Below, piece by piece: positions 9,174 through 20,100 of a stretch of DNA of 64,000 nucleotides. Position 1 is the stretch's first letter, and each line of letters begins with the position of its first letter. Location of the stretch: positions 5,518,001 through 5,582,000 of the forward strand of contig JAPFFF010000008.1 in the NCBI GenBank assembly GCA_039105265.1. The letters are read 5' to 3'. This DNA is from Tritrichomonas musculus (lineage: Eukaryota > Parabasalia > Tritrichomonadida > Tritrichomonadidae). The notes under the pieces are model-generated. The model was not told the DNA's origin. It searched no databases and was given only the letters and a program-made list of their open reading frames with translations. The translations under genes and the position numbers were made by a program.

Positions 9174-9812
9174 TCAGTTGATGCCATCGTTGTGCTTGCT
9201 CACACACTCAGCAATCTGATCGATTTCTTCATGAACACTCTTCAGCTGCATTTTGTAACTAGCATCAAAATCAATCGTCTTATCGTCATCAGCATCATCG
9301 CTAGAATTGTTCTCATTGTCCAAGTTTTCTTTATCACTACCATCGTTGTCTAAATCTTCATTATCATTGTCTTCACTTCTAGAGTTTTCATTATCATTGT
9401 CTTCGCTGTCTTGTTGGTCGCTTTCTTGAGCTTCTTCTTCTTCATCGTTTCCGTTTTCAGAGTATTGTGATTCGATGAAGTCGCTTTCATATTTCTGGTT
9501 TGGCGTGGATGGAGGCGGTTGGCTGTAGAGGAATGCAACAGAGATGGCATTGTCAGCAATGCAGAATGCTGCGCCAGACTTTACTGGCGTTTTTGTCGGT
9601 TTTATGCCGCAATCATCCATTTCCAATTTGCTGAAGAAGAGTTGTCCGCTTCGGCTGTTTCCACAGGCGTAAATTGCTCCCTTCTCGTTCAAGAACAGTG
9701 AGTGATCCAAGAGAGATAAAAAATCTGACTTTGATATCGTTACAGGTTCTCCTGTTTTTGAGCTTATATAAACAGGTAGATCTTGGATAAGAATAGGAGC
9801 TGCTGTAGTCAT
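9174..9812 (-). pseudogene. RCC1-like repeat fragment with acidic and coiled-coil tail
   Basis: The 212-residue frame starts at an ATG at 9812. Residues about 36-60 read 'HSLFLNEKGAIYACGNSRSGQL', one RCC1-type beta-propeller blade. The next blade is partial ('KSGAAFCIADNAISVAFLYS'). It then enters a long Asp/Glu/Ser/Asn-rich stretch and a short coiled coil ('LKSVHEEIDQIAECVSKH'). A functional RCC1 propeller needs about seven blades, so this is a C-terminal fragment. It abuts the Sel1/kinase debris in the same orientation. It could still be transcribed, but I judge it a remnant of a larger RCC1 gene. Confidence 0.6.
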
Positions 9813-9815
9813 ATT

Positions 9816-10229
9816 ATAATATTTGAATCTTCTTCCTCTTCTTTTAATAAGTTTCGTAATGTTTCTCTAAAAATAAGAACTTCATTCTCAGCTTTGCTAA
9901 GGCCTGGATCTAATTTTTGGTTTGTAAGCTCATCATTTTCTTTGAATTTAGGATCATTCATTTGTTCAACACACTCATCAATCCTTTGCTTCAAGAGTTG
10001 AATGACTGTCTTGCTCTTTGAGCGTGGTTGAATTGTTGTTCCTTTGAAGATTCCGCCACCAGATTGTAATTTATCTTAATCCGTTCATTCCTTGAATAAC
10101 AGCATTTTGTGATTGTGTCGATGTGTCAGTTCTTTCTTTAATTGTACGAAGGACTGAATCTTGATATTTATATTTCTTGATTTCATGTTTGATACAATGA
10201 AAAGCTGCTTCCATCTCTTTGTTCTTCAT
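9816..10229 (-). pseudogene. Fragment of a coiled-coil protein gene
   Basis: From the ATG at 10229 the minus strand reads 'MKNKEMEAAFHCIKHEIKKY' and on to 'QGMNG', then meets a stop near 10077. Past it, another frame continues with 'LQSGGGIFKGTTIQPRSKSK' and a helical stretch ('LLKQRIDECVEQMNDPKFK'), ending at 9809 just before the RCC1 fragment. The composition (heptad-like Leu, Lys/Glu) indicates a coiled coil. I do not recognise the family. It may be the upstream part of the same ancestral gene as the RCC1 fragment. Confidence 0.45.
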
Positions 10230-10703
10230 GAATTCTTTCTCTTAATTAAACCAAAAAGGCTGCTTCCATGCAGCATCACTGTTAGCAAATGATTTCTAGA
10301 CCCGATTTTTTTAAATGAAGTGATGAGGCGCTTTTTTTATTTTTAACAAAAAAGGCGCCATTTTAAGCAGTTATAATCAAAATTAATAATATTTCTTAAA
10401 ATGAATACAAATACCATTTAAATAATAATAAAAATATCATTTAAAAATGAAAAATAATAAGAAATTAATTAAAATGATAATAAACCGTTTAAGATTTGCC
10501 AAAAATTTTAAATTCATGAAGAGAAACTAGAAAAGAAGTCCGAAATCATTTTCACCGAAAGAAACCCAAATGGTCATATGTGGTTACCCTTTTTTTAGAT
10601 TTTTTTTTAGCGACTTTGGAATAGATCAGTATTTCAAATGATCATATCTATAATTGTCAATATGAAAATCAACATTAATTAATTAAAGTTTGCGCCACCA
10701 ATG
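10230..10703. other. Intergenic with a GC-stem hairpin
   Basis: No gene is visible. Bases 10327-10359 form a hairpin: GGCGC plus T-run pairing with an A-run plus GGCGCC. Downstream the sequence is low complexity. The hairpin resembles a terminator but has no gene to serve, and may be an element end. Confidence 0.4.
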
Positions 10704-10775
10704 TATAAGATGTTTCTCTGGTTCTTTATATAAGATGTTTCTCTGTTTCTTTATATAAGATGATTCATTCATTTA
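10704..10775. repeat. 25-bp short tandem repeat, about 3 copies
   Basis: TATAAGATGTTTCTCTG plus 8 bp is repeated at 10704 and 10729, with a diverged third unit from 10754. The period is 25 bp. It is followed at 10878-10905 by a 24-A homopolymer run. Confidence 0.85.
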
Positions 10776-10976
10776 TTCGACCAAATAATAATACAAATTT
10801 ACTAATTTTATTTTAAAAAAAAATTTTATTTTGACTTTTTGATTAATAAAATGTTTTATTTTTTTATATATTCAAAATTCAAAAAAAAAAAAAAAAAAAA
10901 AAAAAGTGTTTTTTTTCCCGTCATCATTGAATTTGATAGAAACCACTTTTTTATACTCTCAATATCCCACAATTTT

Positions 10977-11010
10977 TTTGATATGGACGGAAATTTGGAA
11001 AGCAGTTTAT
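10977..11010 (-). repeat. Right arm of 34-nt inverted repeat
   Basis: Exact reverse complement of 5482-5515; see the candidate composite element. Flanked outward by TATTT, giving a TA at the expected junction. Confidence 0.9.
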
Positions 11011-11261
11011 ATTTATTTTTAAGTTCATTTTTAAATTATAAATATATGATATTTTATATAAAACTAATTCTTTTATTTAAAAGCCAATTTATACAAAAAG
11101 TAAAGACTTTCTTGGGGTTCTCTATTAAATAGAAAAAGAGATATTCATAAATTTTCAAAAAACGTGTAACGTATTTTTATCGTTGCATCACCCATTTGGG
11201 TGTCACTATTTTTAAATACATCATTTTTCATCTCACTTTGCAGTATAGAAAATTGTGGGGA

Positions 11262-12011
11262 TTTCGTTACTAGGCTTTTGTGCCCAAGCGAGTTTGCATT
11301 CAAAAAGTATCCAATGGATACTCATTTTTGTTCGTTATTTTTTGAGAGAATTTGAGGATCCAAAATCGCCAAAATGGACACTTTAATTCAATCTTGGATA
11401 CACCTTTCAATTTTCATTGATTATTTTGAATGTATATTTCGTTTGACCAATTATATCGCTCCAAATTTACATTGAATTTTATTTTTTATTTCAAATGTTG
11501 ATCTTCTTGGTCAAAATCATTCTTAGTGAATTTGAAAAGTTTATAATTCATATTTGAGAGGTTTTTTAAAAATTCAGAATAGTAGGTGTTTAAGACATTT
11601 ATTATTGCTTTTTTTCTGATATTAATGAGTTTATTAAAGTAAAAATAAAGTATCCAATAAAATTTTATTTGGATACTTCAACACAAATCTTTGAATAAAA
11701 TACTAAATAAACTAGGATTTTTAATGTTCGGTTTATATAAAATTTAAAACAGTTTTATTTTTGTTTATAATTTATTATATTTAATATAAATATTATTTTT
11801 GTTTTTATATATTATATAGATAATAAATATATTATTATATATATAATTATTTATTTTTTAATAGAATAAAAGTATTTGAAAAGTGTACTAAACCGAACAT
11901 TAATAATTCTAGTTTAAAAAAGCAGTTTTATGTCCACAAAAAGTGACAGCTTTTTACAAAAAGTCGAAAATGGACACTCAGTTCACTGGATACAAAAGCC
12001 TAGTTTCGTTA
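11262..12011. mobile_element. 734-bp non-autonomous DNA transposon with 8-bp target duplication
   Basis: The element is 11270-12003. Its ends are CTAGGCTTTTGT and ACAAAAGCCTAG, a 12-bp perfect inverted repeat, and it is flanked directly by TTTCGTTA at 11262-11269 and again at 12004-12011. An 8-bp duplication is the rule for the hAT, P and Merlin superfamilies. The short GGATAC/TGGACAC motifs recurring near both ends look like subterminal transposase-binding repeats. It encodes no protein. The perfect duplication suggests a fairly recent insertion. Coordinates given include the duplications. Confidence 0.9.
11708..11916. mobile_element. 205-bp TA-flanked miniature element nested in the 734-bp transposon
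   Basis: Arms 11708-11735 and 11889-11916 match as inverted repeats at 26 of 28 positions and contain AATGTTCGGTTTA. A TA lies at each outer end, so the unit proper is 11710-11914 if TA is the target duplication, as in Tc1/mariner-derived miniature elements. The interior is A/T only in character. This would be the third level of nesting at this spot. Because the arms sit deep in the host element it could instead be an original internal palindrome of that element. Confidence 0.6.
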
Positions 12012-12332
12012 TGGTTTAAGTCAAAATTGAGCCGATTATTTTGATTATTTGGTGTTTTCGTAGATAAAAGAAAAATTGTTTTTTCAAATATATTTATTTC
12101 ATTTTATAAATTAAATAAATCCTTGTTATATCATGAAATATACTTTTATTTGTGTGTTAATTCTAATTTTAAATAAATATTATGAAGTAAACTTTTATTT
12201 ATCAAGATAGATTTTTTAGGGAATTTTACAACATTCAAATCCCAAAATAATCAAAATAAACATCTCAATTTTGAATCAAACAGTAACTAATTTCCCTCAA
12301 TTTTCTATACTGTAAGGTGAGCTGAAAAATGC

Positions 12333-13318
12333 TACTGTAACTGTTTTGAGACTGGAGTGTATTCAAAAAGGCTGGAGTGAAATTAAAAATTCATTCAAAA
12401 AGTGGTTTTAAAAAATCTCGGTAACTGAAAAAGTGATGATAAAAAACGATCTTTTTGAAAAAGTTTAAATTGAAAGAAAAACTCTTGTTTTTACTCCAAG
12501 GTATTTTCAAAGCAATACGATTAAAAAGTATTCAATTTTACTAATAATTTTTATACAATTAGAAAATTCAATGAATATTTGTTTTGGTCTACCATTTTTT
12601 ATTACTTGACGAACTTGTATAGAAGCAGCAACACACGATTACAAAATAGCAATACAACAGGATAAGCTAACAATTACAAAACAACTTCTTGGAACAGCAC
12701 AAATTTAACAGAATTGATGATTATCTTACTTTCCAGTCTTTAGTTTTCAGACTCAGCCGAAATGCTTGATTCACTCTTAATTAAAAACCTCGATAAGATA
12801 AAGGAATGTGATGATTATTTTGTTATTGGACAAGCAATTTAGCCGTAAAAATTGATGCATATCTTACATTCCAGTCTTTAGCTATTTTTATTGCAAGATA
12901 GTAATGGAAATTATTTTCTAAAAGAAGGTTAATAAAAAAATAAACACTAAATTTAGCTAAAAAAATTTTTTATTAAATTTTACATTGTGAAATCTGTTAA
13001 AAATAGAAGCTTTTCGTTTTAAAAAAAGAGCCTATCTCTAATATTACTAGAATTAGCATAAATAAGCTCATTTGCCATAAATTATACTATGTTGAGGACA
13101 AAACCTGATTTCTTTATATTTCTTTTTCATTTTATATGAAACTTTTTGATAAGTTAATCTTCTTTTATTCTTTTCTCTATAAAACATATTAATTTTGATA
13201 ATAAAATTCATTCATATTACTAAAAATACTGTTTAATAATTAAAATTTTGATCATTCAATTTATTTTCAGTTCACTCCAGGGAAATTGAGAGACTCTGGA
13301 CTCAAAACAGTTACTGTA
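12333..13318. mobile_element. About 1-kb non-autonomous element with TA ends and 49-bp imperfect inverted repeats
   Basis: The ends read TACTGTAACTGTTTTGAG (12333) and the inverse CTCAAAACAGTTACTGTA (13301-13318), with 22 of the outer 26 bases matching. A second block, CTGGAGTGAA at 12372-12381, is mirrored at 13271-13280 at the same distance from the end. The GGAGTG motif is repeated within each arm, like paired transposase-binding sites. TA at both ends fits a Tc1/mariner-type insertion. It starts 2 bp after the foldback element. No coding frame is present, so it is non-autonomous. Confidence 0.75.
12716..12888 (+). repeat. Internal direct duplication in the TA element
   Basis: TTGATGATTATCTTACTTTC plus CAGTCTTTAG near 12714-12745 recurs, slightly changed, near 12851-12882 about 137 bp later. 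This suggests a small tandem duplication within the element. Confidence 0.6.
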
Positions 13319-14143
13319 TAATATCAAAAATCGTGCCACATATTAATATTAATATTAATATTAGTTTTTCTTCCTATAGCTTTATAATTATTCTTTCATA
13401 TTAAGTAAATTAATATTATATTTTTTTTTTATTTCCTAAACAAAATATTTTTTTTATCTCCCAAATAGTAATGAAGAAAAATGTATTTGCTATATTAAAA
13501 TTGGATTTAAAATTTTTGTAATTTTTGTATTTAAATTTTCTAACTTTATTTTATTTTTATCTTGTTATATAAGTATTTATAAAATTATTTTAAATTATAA
13601 AATATTACATTATATTAGATTATCATTTGCAAATGCTAATAATTCACTAAATATAATAATATATTCAAGATATCTATTTATTAAAATATTTATGTTATAA
13701 ATGGTCAATGGGGTTCATGAAAAAATATCATTTTTCGGCTATTTCTCTCTTTTTTTATTTTTTGAAGAAGCTTATTTTCATTTATCTTTTAAAATGATAA
13801 TTTTGGATAATTATTATGGACTAATTCAAGAATCTGATAACAATTATCAAGAAATGAATTAAAAGGCTAGCTATTTAAATATATTGCATTTTAAATACAA
13901 ATATGTGGTGTAATATGGAAATTATATGCGAGTTTTAGATATTATGAAGAATAGAAAATAATTGAAAAAAATTTTGGGAGATAAGTATTTAAAAATGCTA
14001 AATATTATTAAAAATAATTTTTAATTTGTTTTATCGTTTTTAATAAAATATAATATAATACTTTTTAAAGATAACTTTTCAAGATAAGTGTAAATTTTTT
14101 TGAATTAAAATTTTCTAACAGTTTTAAGACAAAATTGATACAT
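13319..14143. other. Intergenic upstream of the pseudokinase gene
   Basis: Very AT-rich, with an ATTAAT microsatellite at about 13340-13364. No frame or repeat element is recognised. It presumably contains the promoter of the gene starting at 14144, but no initiator-like match stands out. Confidence 0.5.
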
Positions 14144-17100
14144 ATGTATCCAGATGATAGCAATGAAACTGAGCAATATCTTAATGATAGCGGAATTATT
14201 CAAATCGATTTAATAAATAATTATGGAAGTAAATTATTTTCACCAATTTTAAATCTCAATGTTGATAAATTACTTCCGCAAACAGAAATTAATAATAGTT
14301 CATTTAATATCGATACTGATGAAATTAATGCACAATTTTATGAAATTTATAAATATTCCAGTGATTTTAATCGAGATGTATTTGTTCTAACGAGCCCAAA
14401 AGAAACAGAAGAAGGGAATGAAAATGGAAAAGAAAATCAAAAAAAATCAATGCAAATTATTCATAATATATTTAATAAACTTGAAGAAGCCAATGTTTGC
14501 TTTCAAGAAAATTTATATTATATTATAGAAGAAATTAGCACCAAAATTTCAAAAAAAGTTTTTTTTGACAATATCAATAATCTTGAAGTAAAGTTTAAAG
14601 AATATAAAAATAAAGTTTTCCAATTCAAGAAAAAGAATTATATCAATTTCTTTATAGAAGAATTTAAAGCAGATGGTCAATCTAAAAAAGATGGTGAATT
14701 TGAAACAGATATCAATGATCTAACAGACATCATCTATGATATCAATTACATATTAATAATGATCCTATTTTTTATGACCTCAACTAAATTCTTTTATAAC
14801 CAATTACAAATTTTTTTTAAGAGCTTTCTGTCAATTGCTCTCTTTACAAACACTCGGACCAATATTGAGAACCAGAAAAAGCAATTTATATCTTTCTGCA
14901 AAGATATCTTAAAATTTTTTTTGGACAAACTCAATAAAAAGTTTCAAACTGATGGAAAAAAATATGATCTTAAGCAATACATTAAAGACTACTTTTCAAC
15001 TTTAAATGAAGAAGCAATAAATGACATATTCACTGATCTACTAAAAATTCAAAAATCAGAAAGTCAAGACAAATTTGTCATGCCAAAAACGACAGATATT
15101 TTTTATTCTACTCTCCTCTCCATTGCGAACCACCACATTCCTTTCGAGCCAAAAGTGATTGTAAAACTAGTTGAAACAATTATTCAATATTACCAAAACT
15201 TTTTGAGTGCATCTACGATCACTAAAATATACATTGATTTCATTCAAATTTTTACTTATAATGGCACTTTTGCAGAGATTATTGAAATGTTAATTAATTC
15301 AAAAAAATTTTATTCAGTTGACATTCTCTATCAAATCATCATTGACAATTTAATTTGTCAAAAACAAATATCAGAAAATTTTTTCAAAGAAAAAACTCTT
15401 TATGATGAACCTTTTACATCTAACGATCAAGAAAAAACCAGATACAAATATTATGACATAAAAAGTCAGCCAGCCGAGTTTACTGAGACTTTTTTTTCTT
15501 TTACTCCTATGATTAACAAAGATCTTGAATTCTATGGCCGAATTTCTTATCACCCTTCAATGAAAAAAGAATGCATTGATAGAGAGAAAAATATTTTCCG
15601 CAGGAAATATTTGCAGGCAGATATGAATCTTTTTGAAAACGAGAAAGAAGATGCCAAATTCATTATTAAAATGCACGATGAAGACAGCAAAAGTTCAATT
15701 ATTCCTTATTTTCCATTAGGAACGATATCATTAGCCATGCCTAACTATATTAACATAAGAAAGAATGATAAAAAAGGCAGCAACAGCAACAGCAACAGCA
15801 ATAGTAGCGATGTGAGCGACAATAAACTAAGTCTAACAATTGTTGACAAAATTGTCATTATAATGGAAATTGCAGATGCATTGAAAGGTCTCCACAAGAA
15901 CGATCTATTTCATGGAAATCTTTGGAATCAATCAGTTTACTTGAGTGCGAAGAAAGACGCATATCTGACTTTCTTTTCATATCAAAAAAATTCTGAATTC
16001 AATGACACTAAAGCCAAAGGGCCTCTTTATTATCGAGCACCTGAAAAACTAGATGAAGAAGACAAATTCGATGATTCACTTCACGATGAGACATACATTT
16101 CATACCAGAAAAAAGGCGACATTTATTCATTTGGTGTCTTGATTCATGCGATTTTAACGGAAGTGAAGCCAGAGAATATGTTTGGAAATTGTTCTCGTGA
16201 TTTACGAGTTAAAATAATAAGAGATGACTATTCTAATTTCATTTTCAAATGTGGATTTAATGAATGTTTTGAAGATGATTTGATCTCAGAGTTTAAACCA
16301 ATCATACTTAGATGCATGGACAAAACACCAGATGATCGATTCACGATTGATAAACTAATAGAATCGATTAAAGAATTACAAATTTACAAAGATAATAAAG
16401 AAGAAATTGAATTTCGAATTAAAAATGCTACCAATTCGTCTGAATATAAGTGTACATTAGCAGACATTGTTAAATGTGTTTATAGAGGATCAACATCATG
16501 CACGGACCTTATTCAAAAATTGATAACCGAACATCTAAATGACGATAAATTTCAATTGAAAATTGATGATGATATTATTCAAAAAATTTACGAAGCTTTC
16601 AATATTAAAAATGACGATAAATTATCACTGAAAGTTGATGAAGGTATTATTCAAAGCGATTCATTAAATAATTATGGAACTAAATTATTTTCACCAATTT
16701 TAAACCTCAAAGTTGATAAATTACTACCGCAAACAGAAAGTAATAATAGTCCATCTATTATCAATACTAATTATATTAATAAACAATTCAATACGTTATT
16801 TAAATATTCCAGAGATTTTAATCGAGATGTATTTGTTCTAACGAGCCCAAAAGAAACCGAAGAAGGGAATGAAAATGGAAAAGAAAATCAAAAAAAATCA
16901 ATGCAAATTATTCATAATATATTTAATAAACTTGAAGAAGCCAATGTTTGCTTTCAAGAAAATATATATTATATGACAGAAGAGTTTAGCACAGAAGTTT
17001 ATTTTGAAAATGTCAATGATTTAGAAATAAAGTTTACCGAATATACAAACAAAGTTTCCCAATTCATAAAAAAGAATTATGTCAATATCTTTATAAAAGA

Positions 17101-20100
17101 ATTTACAACAGATGGTCAATCTAAAAAAGATGGTCAATCTAAAATAGATGAATTTAAAGCAGATATCGACGAACTATCAAATATCATCTATGATATCAAT
17201 TACAAATTAATAATGATCCTATTTTTTATGACCTCAGCTAAATACTTTTATAACCAATTGCAAACTTTTTTTAAGAGCTTCCTGTCAATTGCTCTCTTCA
17301 CACACACAGAGACCAATATTGAGAGCCAGAAAAAACAATTTATATCTTTATGCAAAGAAAGAATAAGCTTTTTTTCAAGCAAACTTGATAAAAAGTTTCA
17401 AACCGATGGGGAAAAACATGATCTTAAGCAATACATTAAAGACTACTTTTCAACTTTAAATGAAGAAGCAATAAATGGCATATTTACTAATCTACTAAAG
17501 AAAGTAGAATTTGTAGATATCAACAAAAAAGACGATAAATCAAAAATTCAAAAATCAGAAAGTCAGGACAAATTTGTCATGCCAAAAACGACAGATATTT
17601 TTTATTCTACTCTCCTCTCCATTGCGAACCACCACATTCCTTTCGAGCCAAAAGTGATTGTAAAACTAGTTGAAACAATTATTCAATATTACCAAAACTT
17701 TTTGAGTGCATCTACGATCACTAAAATATACATTGATTTCATTCAAATTTTTACTTATAATGGCACTTTTGCAGAGATTATTGAAATGTTAATTAATTCA
17801 AAAAAATTTTATTCAGTTGACATTCTCTATCAAATCATCATTGACAATTTAATTTGTCAAAAACAAATATCAGAAAATTTTTTCAAAGAAAAAACTCTTT
17901 ATGATGAACCTTTTACATCTAACGATCAAGAAAAAACCAGATACAAATATTATGACATAAAAAGTCAGCCAGCCGAGTTTACTGAAACTTTTTTTTCTTT
18001 TACTCCTATGATTAATAAAGATCTTGAATTCTATGGCCGAATTTCTTATCACCCTTCAATGAAAAAAGAATGCATTGATAGAGAGAAAAGCATTTTCCGC
18101 AGGAAATATTTGCAGGCAGATATGAATCTTTTTGAAAATGAGAAAGAAGATGCCAAATTCATTATTAAAATGCACGATGAAGACAGCAAAAGTTCAATTA
18201 TTCCTTATTTTCCATTAGGAACGATATCATTAGCTATGCCTAACTATATTAACATAAGAAAGAATGATAAAAAAGGCAGCAACAGCAACAGCAACAGCAA
18301 TAGCAACAGTAGCGATGTGAGCGACAATAAACTAAGTCTAACAATTGTTGACAAAATTGTCATTATAATGGAAATTGCAGATGCATTGAAAGGTCTCCAC
18401 AAGAATGATCTATTTCATGGAAATCTTTGGAATCAATCAGTCTACTTGAGTGCGAAGAAAGACGCATATCTGACTTTCTTTTCATATCAAAAAAATTCTG
18501 AATTCAATGACACTAAAGCCAAAGGGCCTCTTTATTATCGAGCACCTGAAAAACTAGATGAAGAAGACAAATTTGATGATTCACTTCACGATGAGGCATA
18601 CATTTCATACCAGAAAAAAGGCGACATTTATTCATTTGGTGTCTTGATTCATGCAATTTTAACGGAAGTGAAGCCAGAGAATATGTTTGGAAATTGTTCT
18701 CGTGATTTACGAGTTAAAATAATAAGAGATGACTATTCTAATTTCATTTTCAAATGTGGATTTAATGAATGTTTTGAAGATGATTTGATCTCAGAGTTTA
18801 AACCAATCATACTTAGATGCATGGACAAAACACCAGATGATCGATTCACGATTGATAAACTAATAGAATCGATTAAAGAATTACAAATTTACAAAGATAA
18901 TAAAGAAGAAATTGAATTTCGAATTAAAAATGCTACCAATTCGTCTGAATATAAGTGTACATTAGCAGACATTGTTAAATGTGTTTATAGAGGATCAACA
19001 TCATGCACGGACCTTATTCAAAAATTGATAACCGAACATCTAAATGACGATAAATTTCAATTGAAAATTGATGATGATATTATTCAAAAAATTTACGAAG
19101 CTTTCGATATTAAAAATGACGACTTTTTTTTTAGATACACTACTATTTATGACATCCTCATTTCTAAATATCATTTTTATCAAATCTCTTCCAAAAGCAT
19201 TTCAATCTGCTATAGTGATGAATTGTTGGCTCAATCTTTGAAAACTAACGAAAATTCAATTTTTCCTTTTTTTACGTTAAGAAACTTCATTGAATTTTCT
19301 GAATTTAATGAAGAGGAATCATTAATGTTTTCTTATTTCATTGCAAGAGAAATTTCTAGTATTCATTCACAGAATATGTATCATGGTAATATTTCATTTG
19401 ATTCAATTGCTGTCTATTTCAATGTAAAAACTGGTGCTTTCGTCCCTGCTATTGTTCCTTATTATATTTACTATAAAAGTTTTGTTGATAGCAGGGATTT
19501 TAATCGCAATTATTCTTTAGATACATTAGATAAACATCAAAGAAAAGATGTAAAAGCATTTAAATCAGTGATTTCTAATTTCAAATATTTTCCAAAAAAT
19601 TATCTTAAAGAGATTGAAGGGCTTGACGATTTTGGCTCGATTTTATATTATTTACACAGAAAAAATATAGACATTGGCAATATGCAAAGAAATATCTTCT
19701 TGCAAAACACCAATAATTATGATTATTCTTATTTCAAGGTTACTTTTAATGTTATACGAACGATTTACTTTATATTCAAACAGAAAATCGACGGCCAAAA
19801 AGAAACTGAAAATAATTATATATCTATTGATATTAATATCAATATTGATGGAATTTTTGATGGGATAATTTATTTTCTCAAAAGAGTAATTGATGACATT
19901 CAAAGTCCGTTGGTATGTCATCTCCCGGAAATGGTTCATGTAGTTCAAAATTCTATTTTGAATTTACATAGTATTACAGAAAAGTTTATAATTATTTATA
20001 ATTTATCTTCAAAACTTTATAATGAGTTTGCTATGGGCCATGTTGATACAGAAATGCCAGATGAATTAACTTTTTATGATGAAAATAATATGTTTGGTAT

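Larger units (their letters stand above)
5482..11010. mobile_element. Candidate TA-flanked composite DNA transposon with 34-nt perfect inverted repeats
   Basis: Bases 5482-5515 and 10977-11010 are exact reverse complements over 34 nt. The conserved arm begins AACTGCTTTCC inside a flanking TA at both outer ends, as expected for a Tc1/mariner insertion. Between the arms lie the RRM frame, the Tc1-type transposase, and Sel1, RCC1 and coiled-coil gene debris. Tc1 elements are usually about 1-2 kb, so 5.5 kb would require capture of, or insertion into, extra DNA. Alternatively the two arms belong to two separate copies of a short element. The match is seen directly; the single-element reading is inference. 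Confidence 0.4.
11222..12331. mobile_element. Foldback (MITE-like) element of about 370 bp, split by a 734-bp insertion
   Basis: The left arm (11222-11269, continuing at 12012-12052 after the insertion) and the right arm (12241-12331) are imperfect reverse complements over about 90 bp. The shared blocks are CAGTATAGAAAATTG, TCAAAATTGAG and TTATTTTGATTATTT. The alignment is continuous only when the 734-bp insert and one copy of its target duplication are removed, which dates the foldback element as older. It has no coding capacity. Outer boundaries are approximate, and no clear target duplication of its own was found. Confidence 0.8.

Noticed and set aside
10839-11132. 97-codon plus-strand frame
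   Set aside because: It consists of a poly-Lys run from an A homopolymer and hydrophobic AT-driven codons, and runs through the right inverted-repeat arm.
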